Assembly: GCA_964580575.1 (NCBI GenBank)
Contig: CAZOLJ010000012.1
Span: 9,586 to 73,585 of the forward strand
Source of the DNA: CAVPDE01 sp964580575
GTDB taxonomy: Bacteria > Desulfobacterota > DSM-4660 > Desulfatiglandales > HGW-15
Direction: 5' to 3'
DNA length: 64,000 nucleotides
The notes under the pieces were generated by a model that did no database searches, was not told the DNA's origin, and saw only the letters and a list, made by a program, of their open reading frames with translations. A program made the position numbers and the translations under genes. Below are positions 1 to 7,645 of the stretch, piece after piece; positions within the stretch are counted from its first letter, which is position 1; each line of letters begins with the position of its first letter.

Positions 1-1
1 T

Positions 2-1072
2 GCAGCCCTGGACAAGCAGTGGAAAGTCGTTCCCGGGACACACCGAGCTTTCGACGTGGACACGGTTCTGATCGCCGTGGGTCTTGCTGAAGTCAATGAG
101 TTTGCCTTCAAGGCGAAGGAGTGGGGTATGGAGGTCTTCTCCGCCGGGGATGCCGGTGAAATCGCAGAGGCCTCGGCCGCCATGTTCACGGGCAAAATCC
201 AGGGGCTCAAGATCGCGAAATCCCTTGGGCTCTACGAAGGGGAGATCCCGAAGGAGTGGGAAGCAAAAGAGAAGATCCTCAAATCCAAGCCGGGGCCTGT
301 TCTCCGGCGGGAAAAGCCCAAAGAGGAAAAAGGGGTGATGCCTATTTTTCACTGTATGCAGGAAGTGCCCTGCAATCCCTGCACCTCGGTCTGCCCTGAA
401 AACGCCATTAGAACAGAGAGAGATGAAATCACGGGTCTCCCCTACATGGTGGACGTCGCCCTCTGCAAGGGCTGCATGAGCTGTGTCTTTGTTTGTCCCG
501 GTCTTGCAGCGACTCTTGTCGATTACCGCAAGGATGAGGAGCACCCTACGGTTTCTCTCCCCTATGAGGTGTGGCGAGAAAAAGTGGAGGTTGGGCAAAA
601 GCTTCCGGTCACGGACGTGGATGGGGGCATCCTCGGCTATTATGCGGTGGAAAAAGTTGTTGCCAGTCAAAAGAAATACCCGGGCACCCTTCTTGTGCAG
701 ATCAAGGTTGAAAAGGATGTGGCCAAGAAAGCCGTGGGCATCTGGGTGCAGGAAAAACAGGTGGAACCGTCCCTGATTTACGAACGAGAGCTTCCTCCTG
801 ATGAAGCGGTCATCTGCCGCTGCGAGAGAGTCACCGCAGGCGAGATCAGAGCCGCGATCCGGGAGGGGGTCCGTGACATGAACCAGCTCAAAGCATTGAA
901 CAGAGCCGGGATGGGAGCCTGCGGCTCAAAAACGTGCAGACCCATGATCCGGCGCATCTTTCAGGAGGAAGGCATCGATCTGGGTGAAGTGACGGACCGG
1001 GTGGATCGCCCGCTCTTTGTCGAGGTCCCACTGGGCATACTGGCGGGAATCAGGAGCATAAAAACAGGATAA
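2..1072 (+). CDS. Ferredoxin/BFD-domain flavoprotein oxidoreductase, C-terminal part (gene starts outside window)
   Basis: The frame is open to the left edge, so the N-terminal FAD/NAD(P)-binding part lies outside; the GTG at 56 is internal. What is visible is the end of a nucleotide-binding domain (TVLIAVGLAEVNEF), a two-cluster ferredoxin segment (CNPCTSVCP, then CKGCMSCVFVCP) and a C-terminal BFD-like [2Fe-2S] domain (CRCE, later CGSKTC). This order is known from A subunits of opine/sarcosine/HCN-synthase-type oxidoreductases. Those pair with a DAO-type flavoprotein, and one follows here (1133-2293). I infer an electron-transfer subunit of a multi-component cytoplasmic oxidoreductase, possibly also serving the AOR-family protein further downstream. 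The substrate is unknown. Confidence 0.8.
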   Translation, partial: AALDKQWKVVPGTHRAFDVDTVLIAVGLAEVNEFAFKAKEWGMEVFSAGDAGEIAEASAAMFTGKIQGLKIAKSLGLYEGEIPKEWEAKEKILKSKPGPVLRREKPKEEKGVMPIFHCMQEVPCNPCTSVCPENAIRTERDEITGLPYMVDVALCKGCMSCVFVCPGLAATLVDYRKDEEHPTVSLPYEVWREKVEVGQKLPVTDVDGGILGYYAVEKVVASQKKYPGTLLVQIKVEKDVAKKAVGIWVQEKQVEPSLIYERELPPDEAVICRCERVTAGEIRAAIREGVRDMNQLKALNRAGMGACGSKTCRPMIRRIFQEEGIDLGEVTDRVDRPLFVEVPLGILAGIRSIKTG

Positions 1073-1073
1073 C

Positions 1074-1114
1074 GGATAAAGGTTCCTTTGCGCTTTTTCC
1101 TTTAACCTTTATCC
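1074..1114. repeat. Intercistronic inverted repeat
   Basis: GGATAAAGGTT (1074-1084) and AACCTTTATCC (1104-1114) are a perfect 11-bp inverted repeat around a pyrimidine-rich loop. It fills the gap between the two flavoprotein genes and is one of the word-like stem-loops common in this window. There is no T-tract, so it is not an obvious terminator. Confidence 0.7.
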
Positions 1115-1132
1115 TTGCTTGTGGAGGTTCCA

Positions 1133-2293
1133 GTGACAGAGAAAACTTCTTATGATGTCATCGTGATTGGGGCCGGGTCAGTCGGCGTACCCGCGGCCAT
1201 GTCCCTGGCGGAGATGGGCGTGAAAACCCTTGTGCTCGACAAGAATCCCTCTCCGGGCCAGGGGGAGAACAAGAAGGCGATCGGCGGGATCAGGGCCACC
1301 CATTCGGATCCGGGTAAAATCCTTACCTGTCTCATGTCTCTCGAGGTCTTCTCCACGTGGCAGAAGAGGCATGGGGACAACATTGAATGGTTGAAAGGCG
1401 GGTACACGTTTCCGGTTTACAGAGAAAGCGAAGAAAAGGCCCTCAAAAGCATTCTGCCCATCCAGAAGAAATATGGTCTCAACATCGACTTTGTGGACCC
1501 CCAGAGGATACAGGAGGTGGTCCCGGGGATAAACATGGAAGGCCTTCGCGGCGGGACCTTTTCCCCTGATGACGGATCCGCCTCACCGCTTCGTTCGGTC
1601 AATGCTCTCCATCATAGGGCAAAAGAGTTGGGCGCCGATTTTCGCTTCAAGGAAGAGGTGGAGAAGATCGTGGTCCGCGAGGACAAAGTGCAAGGGGTGA
1701 AGGCTAGGAGTGGGACCTACGATGCTCCTGTGGTTGTGGATGCGGCCGGGCCATTTTCAAAAACCGTCTGTGAAACAGCGGGCGTCCATATCTCTGTGAC
1801 CCCCGATTCCCATGAGGCGGCTATCACAGAACCGGTCAAATCCTTTTTTACCACCATGGTGGTGGACCTGAGGCCTGGGCCGGATTCGAAGAACTACTAT
1901 TTCTACCAGAACAGTTTGGGCCAGATTGTCTTCTGTATTACACCTGAACCGCTTATTGTCGGAAACGACAGGAGAGAGACCTCGGTTTTCCTGCCCCAGG
2001 TGGGAGCGAGAATGGTGAGGCTCCTCCCAAGACTCAAGAATCTGAGAGTGCGCCGAATGTGGAGAGGTCTTTATCCCATGACGCCTGACGGGTCGCCTCT
2101 TGTGGGCTGGAATACCCAGGTGCAGGGGCTGCTCCATGCCACGGGCATGTGCGGTCAGGGGTTTATGCTGGGGCCGGGTGTGGGGCAAGTGGTGGCGAGA
2201 ATGATCACGGGCAAAACAACGGAGCAGGACAAAATCATTCTGCAAGGATTTGACCCCTATCGGAAGTTCGGGGGACAGGAAACGCTGAAGTAG
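1133..2293 (+). CDS. DAO-family FAD-dependent oxidoreductase (sarcosine/glycine oxidase beta-like)
   Basis: A 386-residue protein. The N-terminal dinucleotide-binding motif is VIVIGAGSVGVPAAMSLAEM, followed by a second FAD motif in the body and a C-terminal GLYPMTPDGSPLVGW...GMCGQGFMLGPGVGQ stretch typical of DAO-type flavoproteins that oxidise C-N bonds of amino acids or secondary amines. I chose GTG at 1133 because GGAGG (1123-1127) sits five bases upstream; a TTG at 1115 is also in frame but has no ribosome-binding site. It probably forms a complex with the upstream ferredoxin/BFD protein, as in sarcosine, opine and hydrogen-cyanide-type systems. The substrate cannot be read from the sequence. 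Confidence 0.82.
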   Translation: MTEKTSYDVIVIGAGSVGVPAAMSLAEMGVKTLVLDKNPSPGQGENKKAIGGIRATHSDPGKILTCLMSLEVFSTWQKRHGDNIEWLKGGYTFPVYRESEEKALKSILPIQKKYGLNIDFVDPQRIQEVVPGINMEGLRGGTFSPDDGSASPLRSVNALHHRAKELGADFRFKEEVEKIVVREDKVQGVKARSGTYDAPVVVDAAGPFSKTVCETAGVHISVTPDSHEAAITEPVKSFFTTMVVDLRPGPDSKNYYFYQNSLGQIVFCITPEPLIVGNDRRETSVFLPQVGARMVRLLPRLKNLRVRRMWRGLYPMTPDGSPLVGWNTQVQGLLHATGMCGQGFMLGPGVGQVVARMITGKTTEQDKIILQGFDPYRKFGGQETLK

Positions 2294-2294
2294 A

Positions 2295-2412
2295 AGCATG
2301 GAGCAAAGAGCATAGAGCAAGGAGCAGGGAGAGGACAGTAAGGAGCATGGAGTAGGCAGTAAGCAGCAGCCAGGTTTTCCAGTACTCCGGTACTCCATCA
2401 CTCCATTACTCC
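2295..2412. repeat. Word-like intergenic repeat array
   Basis: Short words recur (GGAGCA, GGAGCATGGAGTA, then TACTCC/ACTCCAT repeats), so the left purine-rich half can pair with the right pyrimidine-rich half (GGAGTA with TACTCC). The array ends about 25 bases before the AOR-family gene. Similar arrays occur at other gene junctions here. Confidence 0.65.
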
Positions 2413-2435
2413 AATGGACACCAAAGGAGTGAGCT

Positions 2436-4577
2436 ATGGCAGAGTTGAAGGTTAAGGAGATAAAGACTCTTGCTTACAAGAAACCGGCGATCAAGAAGGG
2501 TTACACCAATCAGAGTCTCTATGTGAACCTTTCCAAACCGGAGATCTCCATAAAACCGGTGACGGAGAAGATGAAAGAGACCTTCATCGGCGGCAAGGGC
2601 TTTGACCTATGGCTTCTGTGGAATGCGGTGAAAGGCACAACCCAATGGGACGACCCGGAGAACGCCATATGCGTTTCCTGCGGACCCCTTGGAGGAACAC
2701 CGATCTATCCCGGTTCCGGGAAGAGCATCGTGACCACCCTTTCTCCGGCCACGGGATCGGTGATGGACTCCAACGTGGGCGGCTACTTCGGCCCTTATTT
2801 GAAGTTCTCCGGATTCGATGCCATAGAGCTGCAGGGGGAAGCGGCGGGAGAGACGATAGTGTTCGTGGACGGAATCGACGAGAAGGTTATGATTCTGGAA
2901 TGCTCGGGGCTGCCGGTGGACGCTTATGAGACATCCAGAATTCTTTCGGAGCACTTCGGGCAGGGGAAACCCAGGAATATATCTGTGGTCTCTTCGGGGC
3001 CGGGAGCGAGACACACTCTGATAGGGTGCCTCAACTTTAGTTGGTATGACGCGGCGCGAAAGAGGGCCAGATACAAACAGGCTGGACGGGGTGGAATCGG
3101 AACGGTGTTTAGCCGCAAGAACATCAAAGCCTTGGTGGTGCGGTGGGACACGGTCACGGTGAGCAGCAACCGGCCGGCCGAAGAGGAGGCCTTAAAGGAG
3201 GTGGCCAAGCTTCACAGTCACGAGATCGTGGAGTTGGATCCCAAGCAGAACGAAATGGCCAGAATCGGGACCACCCACCTGGTGACCATTATGAATGATT
3301 ATGACCTTCTCCCCACCAACAACTACCGCTATGGGCAGCATCCCCAGGCTCCCAATCTCGGGGCAGAGGTCTACCGCAGGCTGTTTGACAAGGGGTTCGA
3401 CGGGTGCTGGATCGGGTGCACGGTGGCTTGCTCGCACGGAATCAAGGACTTCGTTCCCATGACGGGCCCCTACAAAGGCATGAAGGTTTTTGTGGACGGA
3501 CCGGAATATGAAACCATAGCAGGATGCGGGTCCAACTTGGGAATTTTTGACCCCTACACGGTGACAGAGATCAACTTCTACTGCGACACCTATGGCATTG
3601 ACACCATTTCCTTCGGCACAGGACTGGCTTTTGCCATGGAGTGCTTTGAAATAGGGCTGATCAACAAGACCCACACCGGAGGTCTGGACCTCTCCTTCGG
3701 GAACAGGATCAGCTCCATGGAAATCCTTCACCAAATGGCTGCAGGCAAAGGGTTCGGCAACATTGTGGGCCAGGGAGTTCGCAAGATGAAAGAGATTTTT
3801 TCAAAGGAATATGGGGCGGACCTCAAGATCATGCAGGACATCGGCATGGAAGCCAAAGGCCTCGAGTTCTCCGAGTACATGACGAAGGAATCGCTGGCGC
3901 AGCAAGGAGGCTATGGCTTGGCGCTCAAGGGGCCGCAACACGACGAGGCGTGGCTCATCTTCCTCGACATGGTCCACAACTACATGCCTACATTTGAGCA
4001 GAAGGCGGAGGCTCTTCACTGGTTCCCCATGTTTCGCACCTGGTTTGGTTTGTGCGGACTTTGCAAGCTCCCGTGGAATGACATCGTCCCGGAAGACAAC
4101 GCAGAGACCCTGGAGCCTGCCAAGATCATGAAGCACGTGGAATGGTATGCGCGTTTCTTCAGCGCCGTCACCGGCCGCAAGTCCAAGCCTGACGACCTGA
4201 TCACGATGAGTGAGGCCGTGTACAATTTCCAGCGCCTCTTCAATCTCAAAATGGGTTTTGGCCGAAGAGAGCATGATGCCATTCCGTACCGCGCTGCCGG
4301 ACCTGTGACGAAGGAGGAGTATGAGTCCAGAAAAGAACGCTATGACAAGCAACTGGTGGAAAAACACGGCGTCGATATCACAGGGAAGGGCACTGAAGAA
4401 AAGGTGAAGATCCTGAGACGGTTGAGGGAAGAGATGTATGAGAAACTCAAGGATGCGGTTTACAAACGCCGTGGTTGGACCGCAGACGGGATTCCAAAAG
4501 TCGCTACGGTCAAGCGTCTCAAGATCGACTTTCCCGAGGTGCTTGAACTGCTCAAAGCGAATGGGGTGACGGAGTGA
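2436..4577 (+). CDS. Aldehyde:ferredoxin oxidoreductase (AOR) family tungsten/molybdopterin enzyme
   Basis: A 713-residue protein, somewhat longer than typical AOR or BamB. AOR-family signatures are the N-terminal GGKGFDLWLLWNAVKG, the GRGGIGTVFSRKNIKALVV stretch and the C-terminal YKRRGWTADGIPK. In this family two metallopterins hold tungsten next to a [4Fe-4S] cluster. Candidate cluster ligands are C324, C328 and C332 (GCWIGCTVACSHG) plus C540 or C543. The first three have CX3CX3C spacing where CX2CX3C is usual. Start ATG follows AAAGGAG. A MoaD/ThiS-like gene overlaps its stop. Aldehyde/carboxylate interconversion is one option; a BamB-type benzoyl-CoA reductase catalytic subunit is less likely because the other bam subunits are absent from the window. 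Confidence 0.85.
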   Translation: MAELKVKEIKTLAYKKPAIKKGYTNQSLYVNLSKPEISIKPVTEKMKETFIGGKGFDLWLLWNAVKGTTQWDDPENAICVSCGPLGGTPIYPGSGKSIVTTLSPATGSVMDSNVGGYFGPYLKFSGFDAIELQGEAAGETIVFVDGIDEKVMILECSGLPVDAYETSRILSEHFGQGKPRNISVVSSGPGARHTLIGCLNFSWYDAARKRARYKQAGRGGIGTVFSRKNIKALVVRWDTVTVSSNRPAEEEALKEVAKLHSHEIVELDPKQNEMARIGTTHLVTIMNDYDLLPTNNYRYGQHPQAPNLGAEVYRRLFDKGFDGCWIGCTVACSHGIKDFVPMTGPYKGMKVFVDGPEYETIAGCGSNLGIFDPYTVTEINFYCDTYGIDTISFGTGLAFAMECFEIGLINKTHTGGLDLSFGNRISSMEILHQMAAGKGFGNIVGQGVRKMKEIFSKEYGADLKIMQDIGMEAKGLEFSEYMTKESLAQQGGYGLALKGPQHDEAWLIFLDMVHNYMPTFEQKAEALHWFPMFRTWFGLCGLCKLPWNDIVPEDNAETLEPAKIMKHVEWYARFFSAVTGRKSKPDDLITMSEAVYNFQRLFNLKMGFGRREHDAIPYRAAGPVTKEEYESRKERYDKQLVEKHGVDITGKGTEEKVKILRRLREEMYEKLKDAVYKRRGWTADGIPKVATVKRLKIDFPEVLELLKANGVTE

Positions 4578-4771
4578 TCAAGGTAAGGGGCAGGGATTAC
4601 CCTTGGCATAAAGGGATGACCGTTGCGGATCTGCTCAAGGAAATCGGAGATCCTTACCCCTACGCCGTGGTTCGCATCAATAAAAAAGCGGTTTCAAAAC
4701 CTCATTTCGAAATGACCTTGGTCCCGGACGAATCGGAAGTCTATCTGATCCCGATGATTGCAGGAGGATAA
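4574..4771 (+). CDS. MoaD/ThiS-like sulfur carrier protein
   Basis: A 65-residue ubiquitin-fold protein ending in Gly-Gly (IPMIAGG), the tail that is adenylated and thiocarboxylated in MoaD and ThiS proteins. GTG at 4574 overlaps the TGA of the AOR-family gene (GTGA), which suggests translational coupling. Dedicated MoaD-like genes often accompany AOR-type enzymes and presumably serve metallopterin assembly. A thiazole-synthesis role (ThiS) is less likely because no thi genes are nearby. Confidence 0.8.
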   Translation: MIKVRGRDYPWHKGMTVADLLKEIGDPYPYAVVRINKKAVSKPHFEMTLVPDESEVYLIPMIAGG

Positions 4772-4950
4772 AAGAACAAGGTAAAAGGCGCACGGCGCAA
4801 GGTGCACGGCAGAAACAGAACAAAGAGAAGACACAATATAGAGAAAGGGGTCGGAAGAAGAACCGACAACCTGCCACGGACAACAAGCCACCTGCGACCT
4901 GCTACATGCGACTTGCAACGGACAACGGACAACTGGCTGCGGACAACTGA
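4772..4950. repeat. Word-like repeat array after the MoaD-like gene
   Basis: Recurring short words (AAGGTAAAAGG, GGCGCACGGCGCAAGGTGCACGGC, then CAACGGACAACGGACAACTGG) with no credible gene on either strand. It is the longest such array between genes in the first 20 kb. Confidence 0.6.
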
Positions 4951-5269
4951 CATGCTTTTTCTTCCTTAATGCTTGACTGCCTAATTTTTTTTTGATACGA
5001 AAAGATGCCTTTTTCTAAAGGCCATAGGCCTTTTCCCGGCCCATGAAAGATAACTCCCTGTTATTTCCATATATTTTAGCTTAATTCCTTTTGGTAACGG
5101 AAAAGCCGCCCTTTGGGATTCCATGTCGGCACAGACATGAACCCTGCGGGGGCGGGTGTCTGTTTCTTGCTGGGATCCATGGTGTGAAAAGGGGTTAGCC
5201 CTTTCAAATCAGGTGCAAGGTTTTCGGATCAGTCAAAATCAAACAGAGGAAAGAAGGAGGAGAAGCAGT
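4951..5269 (+). promoter_or_regulatory. Long structured leader region upstream of fhs
   Basis: About 320 bases without a gene. Two potential stem-loops are visible: CAGACA...TGTCTG around 5132-5162, and GAAAAGGG...CCCTTTC just before the start. A T-tract (4986-4993) lies upstream. The sequence lacks the CCGCCUGGGC-type core expected of the ZTP (pfl) riboswitch and I recognised no known riboswitch. No confident promoter was found. Confidence 0.3.
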
Positions 5270-7036
5270 ATGGCGTATTATGATGCGGTAAAAATGAAAG
5301 ACTGGCAGATTTCGGAAGCTGCGGAAAAGAACATGCCCACTCCTGAGGAGTGGCGCGAGAAGCTGGGACTGAAAAAAGATGAGTTGATGCCCTTCGGCCG
5401 GCTCGGGAGAGTCGACTTCCTGAAAGTCATGAAAAGGCTTCAGGACAAACCGGACGGCAAGTACATTGAAGTGACGGCGATCACACCCACCCCGCTCGGC
5501 GAAGGGAAAAGCACGACCTCCTGCGGCCTCATGGAAGGTCTCGGAAAGCTCGGCATGAACGTCGGCGGTGCTCTTCGGCAACCCTCGGGCGGCCCCACGA
5601 TGAATATCAAGGGAACGGCGGCCGGCGGCGGCAATGCGCTGATCATCCCCATGACAGAATTCTCCATGGGGCTTACGGGCGACATCAATGACATCATGAA
5701 CGCCCACAACCTGGCCATGATAGCGATGACGGCGAGAATGCAGCATGAGCGAAACTACAATGACGAGCAGCTCAAGAGGCTGACCAAAATGAAGAGGCTC
5801 GACATCGATCCCACCCGTGTGGAGATGGGATGGATCATCGATTTTTGCGCTCAAAGCCTCAGAAACATCGTCATCGGTTTGGGCGGCAGGATGGACGGCT
5901 ATACCATGCAGTCCAAGTTCGGGATTGCGGTTTCCTCCGAACTGATGGCCATTCTCTCGATCGTTAAGGATCTTCCGGACCTGAGAAAGCGACTCGGCGA
6001 GATCACGGTGGCATTCAACAAGGCGGGGAAACCAGTCACGACTGGAGATCTGGAAGTGGATGGCGCCATGACGGCCTGGATGCGCAACACCATCAACCCG
6101 ACCCTGCTGTGCACCGCGGAGTACCAACCTTGCTTTATCCATGCCGGTCCTTTTGCGAACATCGCCGTGGGGCAGTCCTCCATCATTGCGGACCGAGTCG
6201 GCCTCAAGCTCTTTGACTACCATGTGACGGAGAGCGGTTTTGGGGCGGACATCGGTTTCGAAAAATTCTGGAACGTGAAGTGCCGTTACAGCGGCCTAAC
6301 CCCGCATGTGTCCGTGCTCACCACCACGATTCGCGCCCTCAAGATGCACGGCGGCGGACCCAAGGTCGTGGCCGGAATTGCTCTGGATCCCGCTTACACC
6401 AAGGAAGACCTGAAGCTCCTCGAGGCAGGCGTTCCCAACATGGTTCACCACATCAACACGATCCGAAAGGCGGGCATCAACCCGGTGGTCTGCATCAACT
6501 GCTTCCACACGGATACCAAGGCCGAAATCGCCATGGTGCGGAAGTACGCTGAAGAAGCCGGGGCCCGATGCGCGGTGTCAGAGCACTGGGCAAAAGGCGG
6601 TGAAGGAGCGATCGAGCTTGCCGAGGCAGTCAAAGAGGCGTGTGCAGAAAAGCCCAAGTTCAAGTTCCTCTATCCCATCGAAACGAAACTCAGGGAAAGA
6701 GTGGACAAGATCGCGAAGACGGTCTACGGAGCAAATGGTGTGAGTTGGTCACCCGAAGCAGAGGCCAAAGCAAAGATGCTTGAGGCCGATCCCAAGTTCG
6801 ACGATTTCGCGACCATGATGGTGAAGACCCACCTGAGCCTCACTCATGATCCGGCGCTCAAGGGGGTTCCCAAGGGATGGACCCTGCCGGTCAGAGACGT
6901 GCTTATCTATTCCGGAGCCAAGTTCCTCTGCCCGGTGGCCGGAACGATCACCCTGATGCCCGGAACTTCCTCCGACCCGGCATTCCGCAGAGTCGATGTG
7001 GATGTCAAGACCGGAAAAGTGAAGGGATTGTTCTAA
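5270..7036 (+). CDS. fhs: Formate--tetrahydrofolate ligase
   Basis: A 588-residue protein that makes 10-formyl-tetrahydrofolate from formate, THF and ATP. The P-loop TPLGEGKST is at residues 74-82, followed by the conserved QPSGGPTMNIKGTAAGGG region and a full-length C-terminus ending in GTSSDPAFRRVDVDVKTGKV. ATG at 5270 was chosen because AAGAAGGAGGAG precedes it and the family start fits; the frame stays open upstream to 5156. The enzyme is the entry of the methyl branch of the Wood-Ljungdahl pathway and of one-carbon supply. It stands alone here, closed by an intrinsic terminator. Confidence 0.97.
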   Translation: MAYYDAVKMKDWQISEAAEKNMPTPEEWREKLGLKKDELMPFGRLGRVDFLKVMKRLQDKPDGKYIEVTAITPTPLGEGKSTTSCGLMEGLGKLGMNVGGALRQPSGGPTMNIKGTAAGGGNALIIPMTEFSMGLTGDINDIMNAHNLAMIAMTARMQHERNYNDEQLKRLTKMKRLDIDPTRVEMGWIIDFCAQSLRNIVIGLGGRMDGYTMQSKFGIAVSSELMAILSIVKDLPDLRKRLGEITVAFNKAGKPVTTGDLEVDGAMTAWMRNTINPTLLCTAEYQPCFIHAGPFANIAVGQSSIIADRVGLKLFDYHVTESGFGADIGFEKFWNVKCRYSGLTPHVSVLTTTIRALKMHGGGPKVVAGIALDPAYTKEDLKLLEAGVPNMVHHINTIRKAGINPVVCINCFHTDTKAEIAMVRKYAEEAGARCAVSEHWAKGGEGAIELAEAVKEACAEKPKFKFLYPIETKLRERVDKIAKTVYGANGVSWSPEAEAKAKMLEADPKFDDFATMMVKTHLSLTHDPALKGVPKGWTLPVRDVLIYSGAKFLCPVAGTITLMPGTSSDPAFRRVDVDVKTGKVKGLF

Positions 7037-7070
7037 ACCCGATAAAACACAGCCATGTGGCAATCCACAA

Positions 7071-7100
7071 GGGGGGGCCTTCGGGCCCCCTGTTTATTTC
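7071..7100 (+). terminator. Rho-independent terminator of fhs
   Basis: GGGGGGGCC-TTCG-GGCCCCC is a strong stem capped by a UUCG tetraloop and followed by TGTTTATTTC. It lies 35 bases after the fhs stop codon. Confidence 0.85.
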
Positions 7101-7355
7101 GTATCCATCTTGCCATTGGAATCCCGTCTTTTTCTCCGTCATTGTTGAGTTCCTCGCCTCGCAAAAGAGCCCCGACCTACATGAAGCCCCAGACGCCTGC
7201 GCGAAGATCCCTATAGGCGGGGAACTTAATGCGCTGGCTTGAGAGGCTTGAATTCATAACAAAATGCGAACTGGCTCGGAGAGCTTCATGCAAAGAACGA
7301 GCTTCCAACCGCTAATAGGCGTCTTTTCTCGGCAAGATGGCGTAAACATAAAGGG
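7101..7355. other. Gene-poor stretch between fhs terminator and the RHH gene
   Basis: No convincing gene. On the minus strand a 15-codon frame starts at an ATGA overlap with the RHH gene stop, hits TAG, then stays open for about 45 more codons. This could be the eroded remains of a partner gene, but no family resemblance was seen. Confidence 0.3.
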
Positions 7356-7487
7356 TCATTGATGCCTTTCGATGTAATGGTCGACGAGGTCTGAAAGAAT
7401 GTCTTTCATCTCCCTCTTCTCAATCGTCGCGATGACTTTGAGAACATCCCTTCTGTCTTCCGGGATTCGCACGGTTGCAGTTTTCAC
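7356..7487 (-). CDS. Small ribbon-helix-helix DNA-binding protein (antitoxin-like)
   Basis: A 43-residue protein beginning MKTATVRIPEDRRDVLKVIA (GTG start) and ending DHYIERHQ. The N-terminal alternating TATVRIP strand followed by two helices is the pattern of RHH/CopG-type antitoxins and repressors, and the length fits a bare RHH domain. GGAGGTGATA precedes the GTG closely. A strong promoter lies upstream with a perfect 12-bp palindrome in its spacer, as expected for an autorepressor. No intact toxin gene follows. The family assignment comes from pattern only. Confidence 0.65.
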   Translation of the reverse strand: MKTATVRIPEDRRDVLKVIATIEKREMKDILSDLVDHYIERHQ

Positions 7488-7510
7488 ATTATCACCTCCA
7501 ATCTATGAGT

Positions 7511-7539
7511 ACACTACGCCACCAGGCGCCTGGTGTCAA
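7511..7539 (-). promoter_or_regulatory. Promoter with embedded palindromic operator for the RHH gene
   Basis: On the minus strand TTGACA (7534-7539) and TAGTGT (7511-7516) are separated by 17 bp. The spacer contains the perfect palindrome CCAGGCGCCTGG (7522-7533). A symmetric site between -35 and -10 is the classic place for an autoregulating RHH repressor to bind. Confidence 0.7.
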
Positions 7540-7645
7540 GGCCGCCGAATCCCAGCCCCTTTGAAATCGGGTACGCAGGGATGGCAAGGGTATCCCGCAA
7601 TCCCGCCCCTACGATCGCCTGCTGGATTATGTCTACTCATATCAC

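Noticed and set aside
2436..4577. BamB, catalytic subunit of class II benzoyl-CoA reductase
   Set aside because: The protein is in the same superfamily, but no bamC-I genes are adjacent, the cluster spacing differs, and its neighbours are a DAO-type flavoprotein and a sulfur carrier.
5040..5240. ZTP (pfl) or tetrahydrofolate riboswitch upstream of fhs
   Set aside because: Expected because of the gene, but the diagnostic conserved core sequences are absent.
5204..6223. A 339-codon minus-strand frame inside fhs
   Set aside because: Shadow of the strongly conserved fhs reading frame.
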